Positions 1-10,174 of a stretch of 64,000 nt of DNA are shown one piece after another. Origin of the DNA: Deltaproteobacteria bacterium (lineage in GTDB: Bacteria; Desulfobacterota; Desulfobulbia; Desulfobulbales; Desulfocapsaceae). The translations under genes and the position numbers were made by a program. Under the pieces are notes generated by a model, which was not told the origin of the DNA, searched no databases, and saw only the letters and a list, made by a program, of their open reading frames with translations. The stretch spans positions 62,001-126,000 of the forward strand of contig PDQQ01000011.1 of assembly GCA_002747825.1 (NCBI GenBank). Reading direction: 5' to 3'. Position 1 is the first letter of the stretch; every line of letters begins with the position of its first letter.

Positions 1-73
1 GTTTTTTATTGGTGGGAACAACCTCTGATTTCAGCAAACGGCTTTTTCCAGCCCCCCTTTGAAAGGTTACACT

Positions 74-1075
74 ATGTCCTTTGTCGATGAAGCGAAGTTT
101 TTTGTCAAGGCCGGTGATGGAGGCAATGGCTGCGTGAGTTTTCGCAGAGAAAAATATGTGCCCAAGGGCGGGCCAAACGGTGGAGATGGTGGCCGGGGCG
201 GGGATGTCCTGTTGGTGGCGTCTTCAGCTCTGCATTCTTTGATCGATTTTCGCTACCGTTCGCATTTTAAGGCAGCCTCTGGAGAACACGGTCAGGGCAA
301 GAATATGCACGGCAGACGGGGCGTGGATTGCAGCGTTGAGGTTCCTGTCGGTTCTCTGGTAAAAGATGCCAACACAGGAGCTATTCTTTGCGATCTCACA
401 GAGGATGGGCAGACCTTTCTTGCGGCCACCGGTGGCGAAGGTGGGCTGGGAAACGTCCATTTCAAAAGTTCCACAAACAGAACGCCAAGGATCGCAACCA
501 GGGGTAAAACAGGTGAAGAGCGTTGGCTGAAGATTGAACTCAAATTGATCGCAGATGTTGGTTTGGTTGGCTTACCCAACGCCGGAAAATCAACGCTGTT
601 ATCACGTTTGTCTGCCGCAACCCCCAAAATAGCGGCATATCCATTTACCACCCTTGAGCCGCAGCTCGGGGTGTTGCAACATACGTTTCATGATCCATGC
701 GTTATCGCAGATATTCCGGGTCTGGTGCAGAATGCACACAAAGGGACTGGTCTTGGTCATACCTTTTTACGGCATATTGAGAGAACCCGTATCCTGATAC
801 ATGTCCTGGATGCCTCGGATATTAATATCTACGAGAATTTTCAGACTATTGCTGATGAGCTTTACCTCTACAGGGAGGAACTGGCGAATAGAACCCAGAT
901 CCTGGTTTTTAACAAGATCGATATGATAGCCCAAGAAGATATCGCGGTTCTGAAAAACGATTTTGCACCCCATAACCAGAAAATGCTGTTTGTCTCAGCT
1001 CTTCGTGGACAAGGGCTTGATGAACTGCGTGATCTTATCTTTGAGATGGTGGGTGACAGCGGGCGTGAAGCTTAG
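74..1075 (+). CDS. obgE: Obg family GTPase
   Basis: Translation MSFVDEAKFFVKAGDGGNGCVSFRREKYVPKGGPNGGDGGRGGD plus G1 motif GLPNAGKSTLL; start set at 74 rather than 59. Confidence 0.97.
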   Translation: MSFVDEAKFFVKAGDGGNGCVSFRREKYVPKGGPNGGDGGRGGDVLLVASSALHSLIDFRYRSHFKAASGEHGQGKNMHGRRGVDCSVEVPVGSLVKDANTGAILCDLTEDGQTFLAATGGEGGLGNVHFKSSTNRTPRIATRGKTGEERWLKIELKLIADVGLVGLPNAGKSTLLSRLSAATPKIAAYPFTTLEPQLGVLQHTFHDPCVIADIPGLVQNAHKGTGLGHTFLRHIERTRILIHVLDASDINIYENFQTIADELYLYREELANRTQILVFNKIDMIAQEDIAVLKNDFAPHNQKMLFVSALRGQGLDELRDLIFEMVGDSGREA

Positions 1076-1343
1076 GCGGAAATATTCGTGGGAAGTTGAC
1101 CTTTGGCTTTGAGCGCCATCTTTTTGCGTTACTGCTTTTCTTGATCTCTCCTGGACTGTTTCGGCTTTGAGCTTTTTCAGCGGAATCAGCTTGAGTCTTG
1201 TATTATCGGCATCTCTCCTGTTAGAATATATCCGTTGCGCTCGTTTCTTTCGTTTCATGTTTCGTCTCTATACCGTATCTTTAAGCAGTGTATAAGCAAA
1301 GATTTTTCTAAGAAGCCCCGTCTTTGACAGTGGAGGAAATGTA

Positions 1344-2471
1344 ATGAAAAGGCCCTTTCTGTTTGGATATATAGCTGCGCTGTTTCTTCTTGTGTGTGGT
1401 GGGTGTACTCAAAAACTGGATATCTCATCGATGAATGTGAGGGCTGACTTTGAGGGGCAAGGAGGGAATATTATTGTCGTGGTACAGGATCGGCGCGGGT
1501 TTGTTTTGTCCGGAAAAAAGGAGCCAAACTATATTGGAGTAGATGAACAGCAGGGCATTAACGGGCCTCAGAAAACCCTCATCTGCTCTTCAGAAAGAAG
1601 CTTGGCTGAAGAAATTTCCCTGCGACTGGCAAGTGGACTGAGGCGGGATCGATACCAGGTAGAGACTCTGACTGTACCTCATTCTGATGAAACGCCGTTG
1701 GCGGATCCAAGACTGAAAACTGCCGATTTTGATCGTCTTCTTGTCTTTACCATGAATAATTTTATTGGTCGGATGCGCAACGCAACCAGAGTCTTGTCGA
1801 TACCGCCATTTTATACGGAATTGAAGTGGAATTTTGACCTCACCGTGTATGATCGCTCCCTGCAGCCAATAGCTGAAGCGCAGAACAGTGGCATTGATGA
1901 TAAGCTGCATGAATGGCAGGCGTTTGGTTCTGTCTCCAGAGGAAAAGCCCAAACAGCTATCGCCAAAAAACTTGCTTCAATATTAGAAGAAATGCTGCGT
2001 TCCCCGAACGTTCAGCGTGTATTAGAGGATATGCCGAAACGTGTTGCCGGGAAAGACCCTGAAGGCATGGAGCAAGGCACAGAGGGAGGAGAGGCAGAGA
2101 ATAGTTCTGGAAACAGTACAATCAGTGAACTGGAAGAGTATATCAAGAACCAGGATGAAGCCGGCTTTCAGTCCTTGGCCAAAAACCTGTTTACCGAGGG
2201 CGTCGATGATAGGGTAGCTGTGGACGAATTGGCAGAGATGGTCTGGGTTGAAAGAAGAAACAACAACCCTAAAATCGTTGACGGACTCTGTTATTTTTGC
2301 AGGATCATCGAGGCAAGTAAAGATGGGCGATATAAACCTTTTTTAACCATGCTTGCGCAGGACGAAGATGCCACTGCAAAACTTCGTAAATACGCTCGGA
2401 AAATGGGCGCGCGTTTGCCAGACGACTCCTCGCAACCACCTTTTCAGCCGAATGGCCTTCAGCTGCCTTAA
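1344..2471 (+). CDS. Hypothetical lipoprotein
   Basis: 375 aa ORF with signal peptide and lipobox LLVCGGC. Confidence 0.75.
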   Translation: MKRPFLFGYIAALFLLVCGGCTQKLDISSMNVRADFEGQGGNIIVVVQDRRGFVLSGKKEPNYIGVDEQQGINGPQKTLICSSERSLAEEISLRLASGLRRDRYQVETLTVPHSDETPLADPRLKTADFDRLLVFTMNNFIGRMRNATRVLSIPPFYTELKWNFDLTVYDRSLQPIAEAQNSGIDDKLHEWQAFGSVSRGKAQTAIAKKLASILEEMLRSPNVQRVLEDMPKRVAGKDPEGMEQGTEGGEAENSSGNSTISELEEYIKNQDEAGFQSLAKNLFTEGVDDRVAVDELAEMVWVERRNNNPKIVDGLCYFCRIIEASKDGRYKPFLTMLAQDEDATAKLRKYARKMGARLPDDSSQPPFQPNGLQLP

Positions 2472-2583
2472 TATTGAGAACAACTGACCTTTGGTATGAG
2501 GTTTTCCAATCTTTTCTCGTCGCTGAAAATGTGTGGCAGCTAACTTGCTGGTGGAGCCTTTTCTTTAGAAAAAAGATTGATGT

Positions 2584-2626
2584 AGCAGATCCCGGAAACG
2601 CTGTTTGCGGGATCTGCTCTTTTTTA
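2584..2626. terminator. Intrinsic terminator between convergent genes
   Basis: AGCAGATCCCG(2584-2594) paired with CGGGATCTGCT(2608-2618), then a T tract. Confidence 0.85.
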
Positions 2627-2631
2627 GGGAA

Positions 2632-3036
2632 TTACGACTGTTCTTTTAATAAGTCGCGGATTTCCGTAAGCAGTACTTCTTTGTTCGACGGCTTTGGTGG
2701 TTCTGTCGGTTTTTCCTCCTCTTTTCGTTTGAGCGAATTCATGCCTTTGATCACCATAAAAATTGCAAATGCGATAATTATAAAATCGACCAACGTCTGA
2801 ATAAATTTTCCGTAACTGATGACAACAGCGGGTATATCTCCCGAGGCTTTCTGAATTGTCAATGCCAGTTTGGAAAAATCAACACCGCCAATAAGCATCC
2901 CTATTGGTGGCATAAGAACATCTGCAACAAACGAAGAAACAACCTTGCCAAATGCGCCACCAATAATGATACCTATGGCCATATCGACGACATTTCCCTT
3001 AACGGCAAATTCTTTAAATTCTTTGATCATTCCCAT
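2632..3036 (-). CDS. mscL: Large-conductance mechanosensitive channel
   Basis: [44 protein letters not shown] is typical MscL. Confidence 0.97.
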   Translation of the reverse strand: MGMIKEFKEFAVKGNVVDMAIGIIIGGAFGKVVSSFVADVLMPPIGMLIGGVDFSKLALTIQKASGDIPAVVISYGKFIQTLVDFIIIAFAIFMVIKGMNSLKRKEEEKPTEPPKPSNKEVLLTEIRDLLKEQS

Positions 3037-3318
3037 AATATTTCTCCTTTTTTACTTAATTACAATGTGTTATATATGATACATGACCGAACAATGCTTT
3101 CGGACAATGCTCTCTATACATGACTGAACCTTAATCTATTTACGGTCAGGTGTCAGCCAAAAAACAATGCCGTGTCTGGTAAGGAGTTAATGCGTTGAAG
3201 ACCTGCAAAAAACAGTTTTTCAAAAGCTCTCCCGGGTGATTTCTGGTCAATACGGAGGCTTTGTGCAGAAGGGCGATGGAAATTATGATACCAGAGTTTA
3301 TGAAATATGCCGCTTAGC

Positions 3319-3537
3319 CCGGATATTTCATAAACATTGTGTCAATTTTTTAAAAATTGCTGATATTCCAATATACTACATGGGAAACATTACAGTTTTA
3401 CAATATCCAAAGTGTTCACCAAAGGTCAGTCCATGCGGCACCATCTTCTTTACGTACTTTTGCAGTAAATAGAGTTTACTCTTACGTAATGCAAAAAAAA
3501 TCGAACCTGACACCGCCTAAACTGATGAAATATCCGG
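3319..3537. repeat. MITE-like dispersed repeat, copy 1
   Basis: Ends CCGGATATTTCAT / ATGAAATATCCGG are inverted repeats; the interior matches 15800-16017 at roughly 90 % by eye. Confidence 0.85.
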
Positions 3538-3538
3538 G

Positions 3539-4591
3539 TTAGCCCGGATCGACTGGTTCCGGGTAGCTGCATTTTTTGCCAAGGTAGTTGTTAAAACAGA
3601 GACTTGAGTCTGTTGATTCGGTTATAAACTGCGGGGTAAGAGGAATTTTTCCCATTCCTCCGGGGGCGTCGAGGGCCAGGGTCGGAATGGCCATCCCCGA
3701 GAGATGTCCGTACAGCCCCCTCATAAGCTCGATTCCGGTCTTTGTCTTTGTGCGAAAATGGTCGACTCCGTAGGTTGTATCGCTCTGAAAGAGATAATAA
3801 GGCTTGACCCGCATAAAAAGCAGTTTCTGCATCAGCTCTTTCAGCACGGCAAGATCGTCGTTGATCCCTTTGAGAAGAACGGTTTGTGAACCCAGTGGTA
3901 TTCCCGCATTGGCCAGTAAAGCGCAGGCCCGTTCAGCCTCGGGGGTAATTTCTTTGGGGTGGTTGAAATGCGTATTGATAAAGAGGGGATGGTGTCTTTT
4001 CAGGATGTCGACCAGCCCCTCAGTGACACGCATCGGCAGGGTTGAAGGAATACGGGTTCCAATGCGAATAATTTTAACAGACGGAATGGAGCGCAGATTA
4101 TATAAGATCTCATCAATTTGATTATCTTCAAGAAGCAGAGGATCTCCACCTGAGACCAGGACATCAGAGACTTCCGGGTGCTTTCTGATATAATCGTAGG
4201 CTTGAGCGAGCCTGTTCGGGCCAGTCTTGAACTGACTCTTTCCGACCTTTCTCTTTCTTGTGCAGAAGCGGCAGTAGACGGCACATTGGTTGCAGACCAG
4301 CAGCAGGACACGGTTGGGATATTTATGCACCAGGTTCGGCACCGGACTGAGCTGCTCTTCGGCCAGAGGATCCGGAGTGCATACCCTGTCTTCAAGCTCC
4401 AGGGTGTCAGGGATGCATTGTCTTGCTATAGGATCTTTCCTGGTCTCTATAAGTCCATAGAAATAAGGATTTATACGCATAGGGAAAATCTTGGTTACCG
4501 CAGCCAGAGGGCCAGTATCGCCAGCTATCTTTGGGCCCAGCTGGTCTGGCGCTGTAATGCTTTTCCGCAATATTTTCTTCCAGGTTTCCAT
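3539..4591 (-). CDS. KamA/EpmB-family radical SAM aminomutase
   Basis: CAVYCRFC (CxxxCxxC) in a lysine-2,3-aminomutase-like context (RVLLLVCNQCAVYCRFCTRKRKVG, DVLVSGGDPLLL); 350 aa. Confidence 0.9.
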   Translation of the reverse strand: METWKKILRKSITAPDQLGPKIAGDTGPLAAVTKIFPMRINPYFYGLIETRKDPIARQCIPDTLELEDRVCTPDPLAEEQLSPVPNLVHKYPNRVLLLVCNQCAVYCRFCTRKRKVGKSQFKTGPNRLAQAYDYIRKHPEVSDVLVSGGDPLLLEDNQIDEILYNLRSIPSVKIIRIGTRIPSTLPMRVTEGLVDILKRHHPLFINTHFNHPKEITPEAERACALLANAGIPLGSQTVLLKGINDDLAVLKELMQKLLFMRVKPYYLFQSDTTYGVDHFRTKTKTGIELMRGLYGHLSGMAIPTLALDAPGGMGKIPLTPQFITESTDSSLCFNNYLGKKCSYPEPVDPG

Positions 4592-4833
4592 GGAGTGGCA
4601 CTATAAAAGAAACGATATATTATGGAAACCTTGAATAGTTGTTTTTTTCTCCTACGGTCTGCGGTATGTTAAAGAGATAAGAACAACATACCTCTTTTTC
4701 TCTTCTGTCTACCTGTGTAAGAAAAGGTGTATTGCAGCAAAGGGAAAAGGGCAAAGGCGTCTGCACGAACTTTTCGAAAAGATCGAGAAACATTCTCATT
4801 ATTTGCACTTTTTAGAACTTTGGGGGGCTGGTT

Positions 4834-6570
4834 ATGTCTTCAAATCTGTATCGTTTTCGATACGATGAGTATGGAAGCACCAAAGAAATTGTTGTTTATG
4901 CCAATGGTGAATCTGCCCGTTCGTCACGTTTTATCAACAAGGGAACCGCCTTTAACAGTGAAGAACGAAAAAGCATAGGGCTGGAAGCAACCCTGCCGCC
5001 AAGTGTTCGCAGTCTGGCAGATCAGGTCGCAAGCTGCCAGAGACTGGTAGACGATAAAGACAACGATATCGAGAGATATATCTTTTTACGTTCCTTGTTT
5101 AACCGAAATGTAACGCTGGCTCATGCGCTTATAAGAACCGACATTGAAAAGTATATAAAACTGATCTATACGCCCACTATCGCTCTGGCTGTTCAGCAGT
5201 ATTCCTCGATGTTTCGACAGGCCAATGGTCTGCATTTCTACCCGGGTAATATCGATCAGGCAGAGGATATCCTGCGGCGTTTTGCCTGCAGGGATATTCG
5301 GCTTGCGGTTGTTACTGATAACCATGGTATTCTGGGACTCGGTGACCAGGGTGCCGGTGGTATCGCTGTCTGTCTCGGGAAATTGATGATTTATACACAA
5401 GGGGCAGGTATTGCACCCTGGCATTGTCTGCCCATCTCTTTGGATGTTGGCACAAATAACGAGCAGCTTCTCGCCGATAAAAACTATCTTGGCTGGCGTC
5501 AAAAACGGCTGGAAGGAGAAGAGTATCTCTCCTTTGTTGGACGTTTTGTCCGCGCCTTTCGGAACGTTTTCCCGAATGCTCTGTGTCAATGGGAGGATTT
5601 TTCTCCCAAAACGGCCTTTTCAATTCTTGATGCCTTTGAAGATGAGCTGATTTCCTTTAACGATGATATTCAAGGAATGGGCGCTATAGCGGCAAGTGCT
5701 ATCCTTTCGGCTGCAAAGGTGAGAAACGTCAGCTTTGAGGATCAGGTCTTTCTTATCCATGGCAGTGGCACCGGCGGCATTGGGATTGCGCGGACTATTT
5801 TTGATATTTTACGCTCCAGAGGCCTCTCCGAGGAGGAGGCCTGCGAGAAAATTTACGTTATTGCTCGGGACGGCCTGGTATCGACGAAAAAGGAATACCC
5901 GTATTACAAGAGACAATTTTGTAAAAATCCAGACAGGCATCCCTGGATGAATGCCCTTGAGGCCAACGATGTTGCAACCATCATTGAAAAGGCAAGGGTA
6001 ACTGTTCTTATCGGAACGACAGGGCATGAATTCTTTTTTAATGAAGATACCGTTACCGCTATCAAGAAAAATTGTGACAGACCCCTTATTATGCCGCTAT
6101 TCCAACATGTTTCGACCTCTGCAGAGTTGTGCCGGCGGATTGTTAAATGGAGTCAGGAAGGGGTGCTTTTTGCCACCGGAAACCCCTGTTCGACAATGGA
6201 TGAACTGGCAAAGGCTCCGGGGATCAGCCAATGCAACAACGCCCTGATGTATCCAGGAATTGCCTTGGGGGTGCTGGCCGCAGGGGCAAGTGAGATTGTG
6301 CCTGAGTTTTTTATTGAGGCTGCGATGGCAATCTCTGATATGCTCACAGAAGAACAGCTTAAGGCGGGAAAAGTGATGCCTTCCCTCGGTGAATTACGAA
6401 ATGTGGCGAAGTCTGTTGCTTTGGCTGTTGCCCTCTGTGCCGTTGAAAAAGGACTCAGCAGGCCTTGTGTCTTTTCTGATTTTCAGCCCAACGGTGATGC
6501 AAGCAGAATGGCGAGGTTGATTGACAGAATACGCTGGAGACCGGAATATCTTCCGCTGACGCCGATGTAA
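4834..6570 (+). CDS. NAD-dependent malic enzyme
   Basis: IYTPTIALAVQQYS, DNHGILGLGDQGAGG, FNDDIQGMGAIAASAILSA are malic enzyme motifs. Confidence 0.93.
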   Translation: MSSNLYRFRYDEYGSTKEIVVYANGESARSSRFINKGTAFNSEERKSIGLEATLPPSVRSLADQVASCQRLVDDKDNDIERYIFLRSLFNRNVTLAHALIRTDIEKYIKLIYTPTIALAVQQYSSMFRQANGLHFYPGNIDQAEDILRRFACRDIRLAVVTDNHGILGLGDQGAGGIAVCLGKLMIYTQGAGIAPWHCLPISLDVGTNNEQLLADKNYLGWRQKRLEGEEYLSFVGRFVRAFRNVFPNALCQWEDFSPKTAFSILDAFEDELISFNDDIQGMGAIAASAILSAAKVRNVSFEDQVFLIHGSGTGGIGIARTIFDILRSRGLSEEEACEKIYVIARDGLVSTKKEYPYYKRQFCKNPDRHPWMNALEANDVATIIEKARVTVLIGTTGHEFFFNEDTVTAIKKNCDRPLIMPLFQHVSTSAELCRRIVKWSQEGVLFATGNPCSTMDELAKAPGISQCNNALMYPGIALGVLAAGASEIVPEFFIEAAMAISDMLTEEQLKAGKVMPSLGELRNVAKSVALAVALCAVEKGLSRPCVFSDFQPNGDASRMARLIDRIRWRPEYLPLTPM

Positions 6571-6577
6571 AACAAAA

Positions 6578-6613
6578 CAGGCCCCATCGCTTAATAAAGA
6601 CGATGAGGCCTGC
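6578..6613. terminator. Probable terminator hairpin
   Basis: CAGGCCCCATCG...CGATGAGGCCTG inverted repeat with one mismatch between convergent genes. Confidence 0.6.
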
Positions 6614-6692
6614 TCAAATCCTCCCTTACACTCTCGTCAAACTCCAGCGATTTGGGAAAAAGAGCGAAGGGGCAAGGTTTCAAAACCTGTCT

Positions 6693-6893
6693 TTACAACT
6701 TCTGTACGTTGTCAGCAGCGGGTCCCTTCGGACCATCAACAATCTCAAAGGTTACGCGGGAACCTTCTTCAAGGGATTTGAAACCGTCAGATTTAATAGC
6801 GGAGTAATGCACGAAGACATCTTGCCCACCATCTTGTTCGATAAAACCAAATCCTTTCGCATCGTTAAACCATTTAACTGTGCCTTCTGCCAT
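6693..6893 (-). CDS. Cold-shock domain protein
   Basis: [33 protein letters not shown]; start moved from 6923 to 6893. Confidence 0.97.
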   Translation of the reverse strand: MAEGTVKWFNDAKGFGFIEQDGGQDVFVHYSAIKSDGFKSLEEGSRVTFEIVDGPKGPAADNVQKL

Positions 6894-7669
6894 CAGACCG
6901 CTCCTTTTCTGCTCGGTTTTCAAAAAAACCGTTAATAAAATCTCAGTCGAGCAACCTTTAATCCGGGATTCCAGAACAGAAACCCGATTTCGTCAAATCC
7001 AGCAAAATGAAAACCAAATCTGACAGAGAACGCTCCATGGTTCCCGAGCCTTTGCTTCAAGAACTGTCTGGATAAAGGTACTCTTTTTTTTACAGGTTGT
7101 TCGACCGAATAACCAGTCGCTATGTCTGCACCAGAAATTTCTTAAAACCTCAGTACATACGCCACTACAACGAGTAATGACGGTGATCACATAGCACCAA
7201 CTCCTATAGCATCTCTCAATGGGAAACGCAAGATAAAAAAACCAATAATATGCTGCTATCAAGGGGATATTGTCTTGTCTGAAGGGACACTCGTAGCGCC
7301 TGTTTGACTTTTTTGTGAAATGGTTGTGCGATTTGGGCGTTGTTGCCTGTCTGCAGGCTTTAATTATGGTAAGAGTCTTCTTCGATGACATTTTTTTTGT
7401 TTCATTTTGTGCGTTTTGTTGTGCTTTTTCTTCGTGTTTCTGGTGTATGCTGGAATGCGGTTCGCAGGGTGGATTCTCCTCTTTTTTTCAGCTACAATAT
7501 GAACATTTCTGAAAGAGGTTGATGTCGCCATGACTGGTCCAATTTTTTTTATGCGATCACAGCCACGAAGCGAGATTGATTGTATACGTAATTGTACGAA
7601 AAAAATTACCTGTAAGATCTGGCTATTCTTTACGATTCGTCCCAATTCTTCTGCCATAGGGCCTGAAAT

Positions 7670-8530
7670 ATGTTGCCTCGATGTTATTCGTTTCAACCAC
7701 AGTATCTGCACCTGGAAGGTGGATTAAAGCTTCATTACCTGGATGAGGGCGAGGGGCCGGTTGTTGTGCTCGTTCATGGCAACCCGACCTGGAGTTATTA
7801 TTTTAGAGATCTCGTTGAAGAACTTCGAGTTGACCACCGGGTGATTGCCATCGATCACATCGGTTGCGGTCATTCAGACAAACCTCAGGAATACGAATAT
7901 ACCCTGGAAAATCATATCAAAAATCTCTCTGCACTTATCGCATCTCTGCACGTTAGTTGCTACTCTCTTGTTCTACACGACTGGGGAGGGGCTATTGGTA
8001 TGGGACTGGCCGGAAGGAACTGCTCTTGTATCAAAAAGATTGTCCTGATGAACACGGCTGCCTTTCGGTCAAGACGTATACCATTGCGTATCCGCCTCTG
8101 CCGCATACCTCTTCTGGGTGAGGTGTTGGTCCGTTTTTTTAATGGTTTTGCATGGCCAGCAACCTTTATGGCAGTAGAAAAGAGGTTGCCGAAAGAGGTT
8201 AAAAAAGCCTATATTGCTCCGTATAATTCCTGGGCCAACAGGATTGCTGTACATCGGTTTGTTGTTGATATCCCAGATTCCCCCAAACACCAGACCTATC
8301 CAAGGCTTCTTGAGATCGAAAACAGTTTGCAGCTGGTCAAACAGGCGGGTATCCCGATGCTGATTTTATGGGGAGGCAGGGATTTTTGTTTTACAAAGCA
8401 TTTTTATCAGGAGTGGTTAAGACGATTTCCAGAGGCCAGATCTGTTTATTATCCTGATGCCGGACATTATCTGCTCGAAGATAGAAGAGAGGATGCCTGC
8501 AGACAGATCAGGGCCTTTCTCAGCTCATAG
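7670..8530 (+). CDS. oleB: Alpha/beta hydrolase, OleB-like (haloalkane dehalogenase fold)
   Basis: VVLVHGNPTWSYYFRDLV, LHDWGGAIG nucleophile motif; followed by OleC-like and OleD-like genes. Confidence 0.8.
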   Translation: MLPRCYSFQPQYLHLEGGLKLHYLDEGEGPVVVLVHGNPTWSYYFRDLVEELRVDHRVIAIDHIGCGHSDKPQEYEYTLENHIKNLSALIASLHVSCYSLVLHDWGGAIGMGLAGRNCSCIKKIVLMNTAAFRSRRIPLRIRLCRIPLLGEVLVRFFNGFAWPATFMAVEKRLPKEVKKAYIAPYNSWANRIAVHRFVVDIPDSPKHQTYPRLLEIENSLQLVKQAGIPMLILWGGRDFCFTKHFYQEWLRRFPEARSVYYPDAGHYLLEDRREDACRQIRAFLSS

Positions 8531-8542
8531 AAGGGGTGTCTG

Positions 8543-10174
8543 ATGCAGAGGCGGGTACAAAATATTGCTGAGGTTTTTGTGGAATCGGCTCAAAAGCACG
8601 CCTCGAAAACCGCTCTTATTGAAGCAAAAAGCGGTGCCTCTATTGATTTTGCTGCCCTCAATGAACGTTCTGATCTCTATGCCCGTTTTTTCAGCGAAAA
8701 CGGTATTCAGGTCAAAGAGCCGGTCATGTTGATGGTACGACCATCTATTGATTTTATCTGTCTTACCCTGGCATTGTTCAAGATTGGCTCTCCGGTCATC
8801 CTTATCGACCCGGGGATGGGCTTGAGGAATGTATTACGCAGTATACGGCGGGTTCAACCACGTTATCTGATAGGGATCCCGAAGGCCATTCTTTTTAGCA
8901 AGCTGTTTCCCTCAGCCTTTGCCAGTTTGAAAAAAACATTTTGTTATGGTCGTTCGTTTGGTGTATTGGGAAAGGATATCAGCAGGATACAGAAAAAAGA
9001 CAACTCCCGCTATCCGCTCTATATCCCCGAAGATGACGATATTGCAGCGATCGTCTTTACAACCGGCTCCACAGGACCGCCCAAGGGGGTACGCTACGAT
9101 CACTCTGTTTTGTACGCTCAGCTGCAGTTGATACAGGGCTATTACCAAATAAATGCTGAAGACATTGACCAGCCGGCCTTTCCTCTTTTTGCCCTGTTTT
9201 CAACCGCACTTGGAGCATGTGCGGTCATTCCCGATCTGGATCCGGCAAGACCGGCAAAGGTAGATCCTGTTAAATTTATTGAGTCCTTACAAAAATATAA
9301 AGTAACATACTCGTTTGGATCTCCGGCTATTTGGCGGGTTGTCAGTGCCTATTGTGTGGAAACGGGGGTCGTCTTGCCTGCCCTTGACAAGGTGCTGATG
9401 GCTGGTGCTCCCGTTTCTTATACGATTTTGCAGTCGATGAGACAGATTTTGTCTTCCGAGGCAAAGGTATATACTCCCTATGGCGCGACGGAAGGTCTGC
9501 CTGTGTGTTCGATCGATTACAGGGAAATACTTGATGAAACGACCGCGATCAGCAGACGCGGCGGTGGTACCTGTGTTGGCAGAGCGCTTCCCGGGGTTGA
9601 CGTACGAATTATTGCTCCGTCTGATGAGGTTCTTTTCGACATTGCACAGTGCCGCTTTTTAGAGACTGGTCAGGTCGGCGAAATTATCGTCAAAGGAGGC
9701 GTTGTTACAAAGGCCTATATCAACGATACTGAGGAAACCCTTATGGCCAAGATACAAGACCAGAGCGGATTTTGGCATCGGATGGGTGATCTCGGTTATA
9801 TCGATGATAAAAAACGGCTCTGGTTTTGTGGCAGAAAGGCCCACAGGGTTATCAGTGAAGAGCAGGTTTTTTTTCCTATCCCCTGTGAAGCCATTGTTAA
9901 CGAATCCAAGGATGTTTTTCGCTCTGCACTGGTGGGGGTGAAAAATTATGATAACAAGACAGAACCGGCGTTAATTCTTGAGACAGAGAGCTCTTTTTCT
10001 GGAGATCAAGGTCTCTTGATTCGTGAAATTGCCGCTCTTGCCGCTAAAAATGAATTGACCAAGGATATCAGGTCGTTTCTTATCCATCCCGCTTTTCCAG
10101 TGGATATTCGTCATAACGCAAAGATCTTTAGAGAAAAACTCAGCGTATGGGCACAGAAAAAGTTATACCCCTGA
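8543..10174 (+). CDS. oleC: AMP-binding synthetase, OleC-like
   Basis: FTTGSTGPPKGVRYDH adenylation motif and FALFSTALGACAVIPDLDP; cluster context. Confidence 0.82.
   Translation: MQRRVQNIAEVFVESAQKHASKTALIEAKSGASIDFAALNERSDLYARFFSENGIQVKEPVMLMVRPSIDFICLTLALFKIGSPVILIDPGMGLRNVLRSIRRVQPRYLIGIPKAILFSKLFPSAFASLKKTFCYGRSFGVLGKDISRIQKKDNSRYPLYIPEDDDIAAIVFTTGSTGPPKGVRYDHSVLYAQLQLIQGYYQINAEDIDQPAFPLFALFSTALGACAVIPDLDPARPAKVDPVKFIESLQKYKVTYSFGSPAIWRVVSAYCVETGVVLPALDKVLMAGAPVSYTILQSMRQILSSEAKVYTPYGATEGLPVCSIDYREILDETTAISRRGGGTCVGRALPGVDVRIIAPSDEVLFDIAQCRFLETGQVGEIIVKGGVVTKAYINDTEETLMAKIQDQSGFWHRMGDLGYIDDKKRLWFCGRKAHRVISEEQVFFPIPCEAIVNESKDVFRSALVGVKNYDNKTEPALILETESSFSGDQGLLIREIAALAAKNELTKDIRSFLIHPAFPVDIRHNAKIFREKLSVWAQKKLYP

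Noticed and set aside
3236-3542. ORFs 3236..3472 and 3357..3542 in MITE copy 1
   Set aside because: They are fragments of the same repeat in two frames, with no protein family signature.
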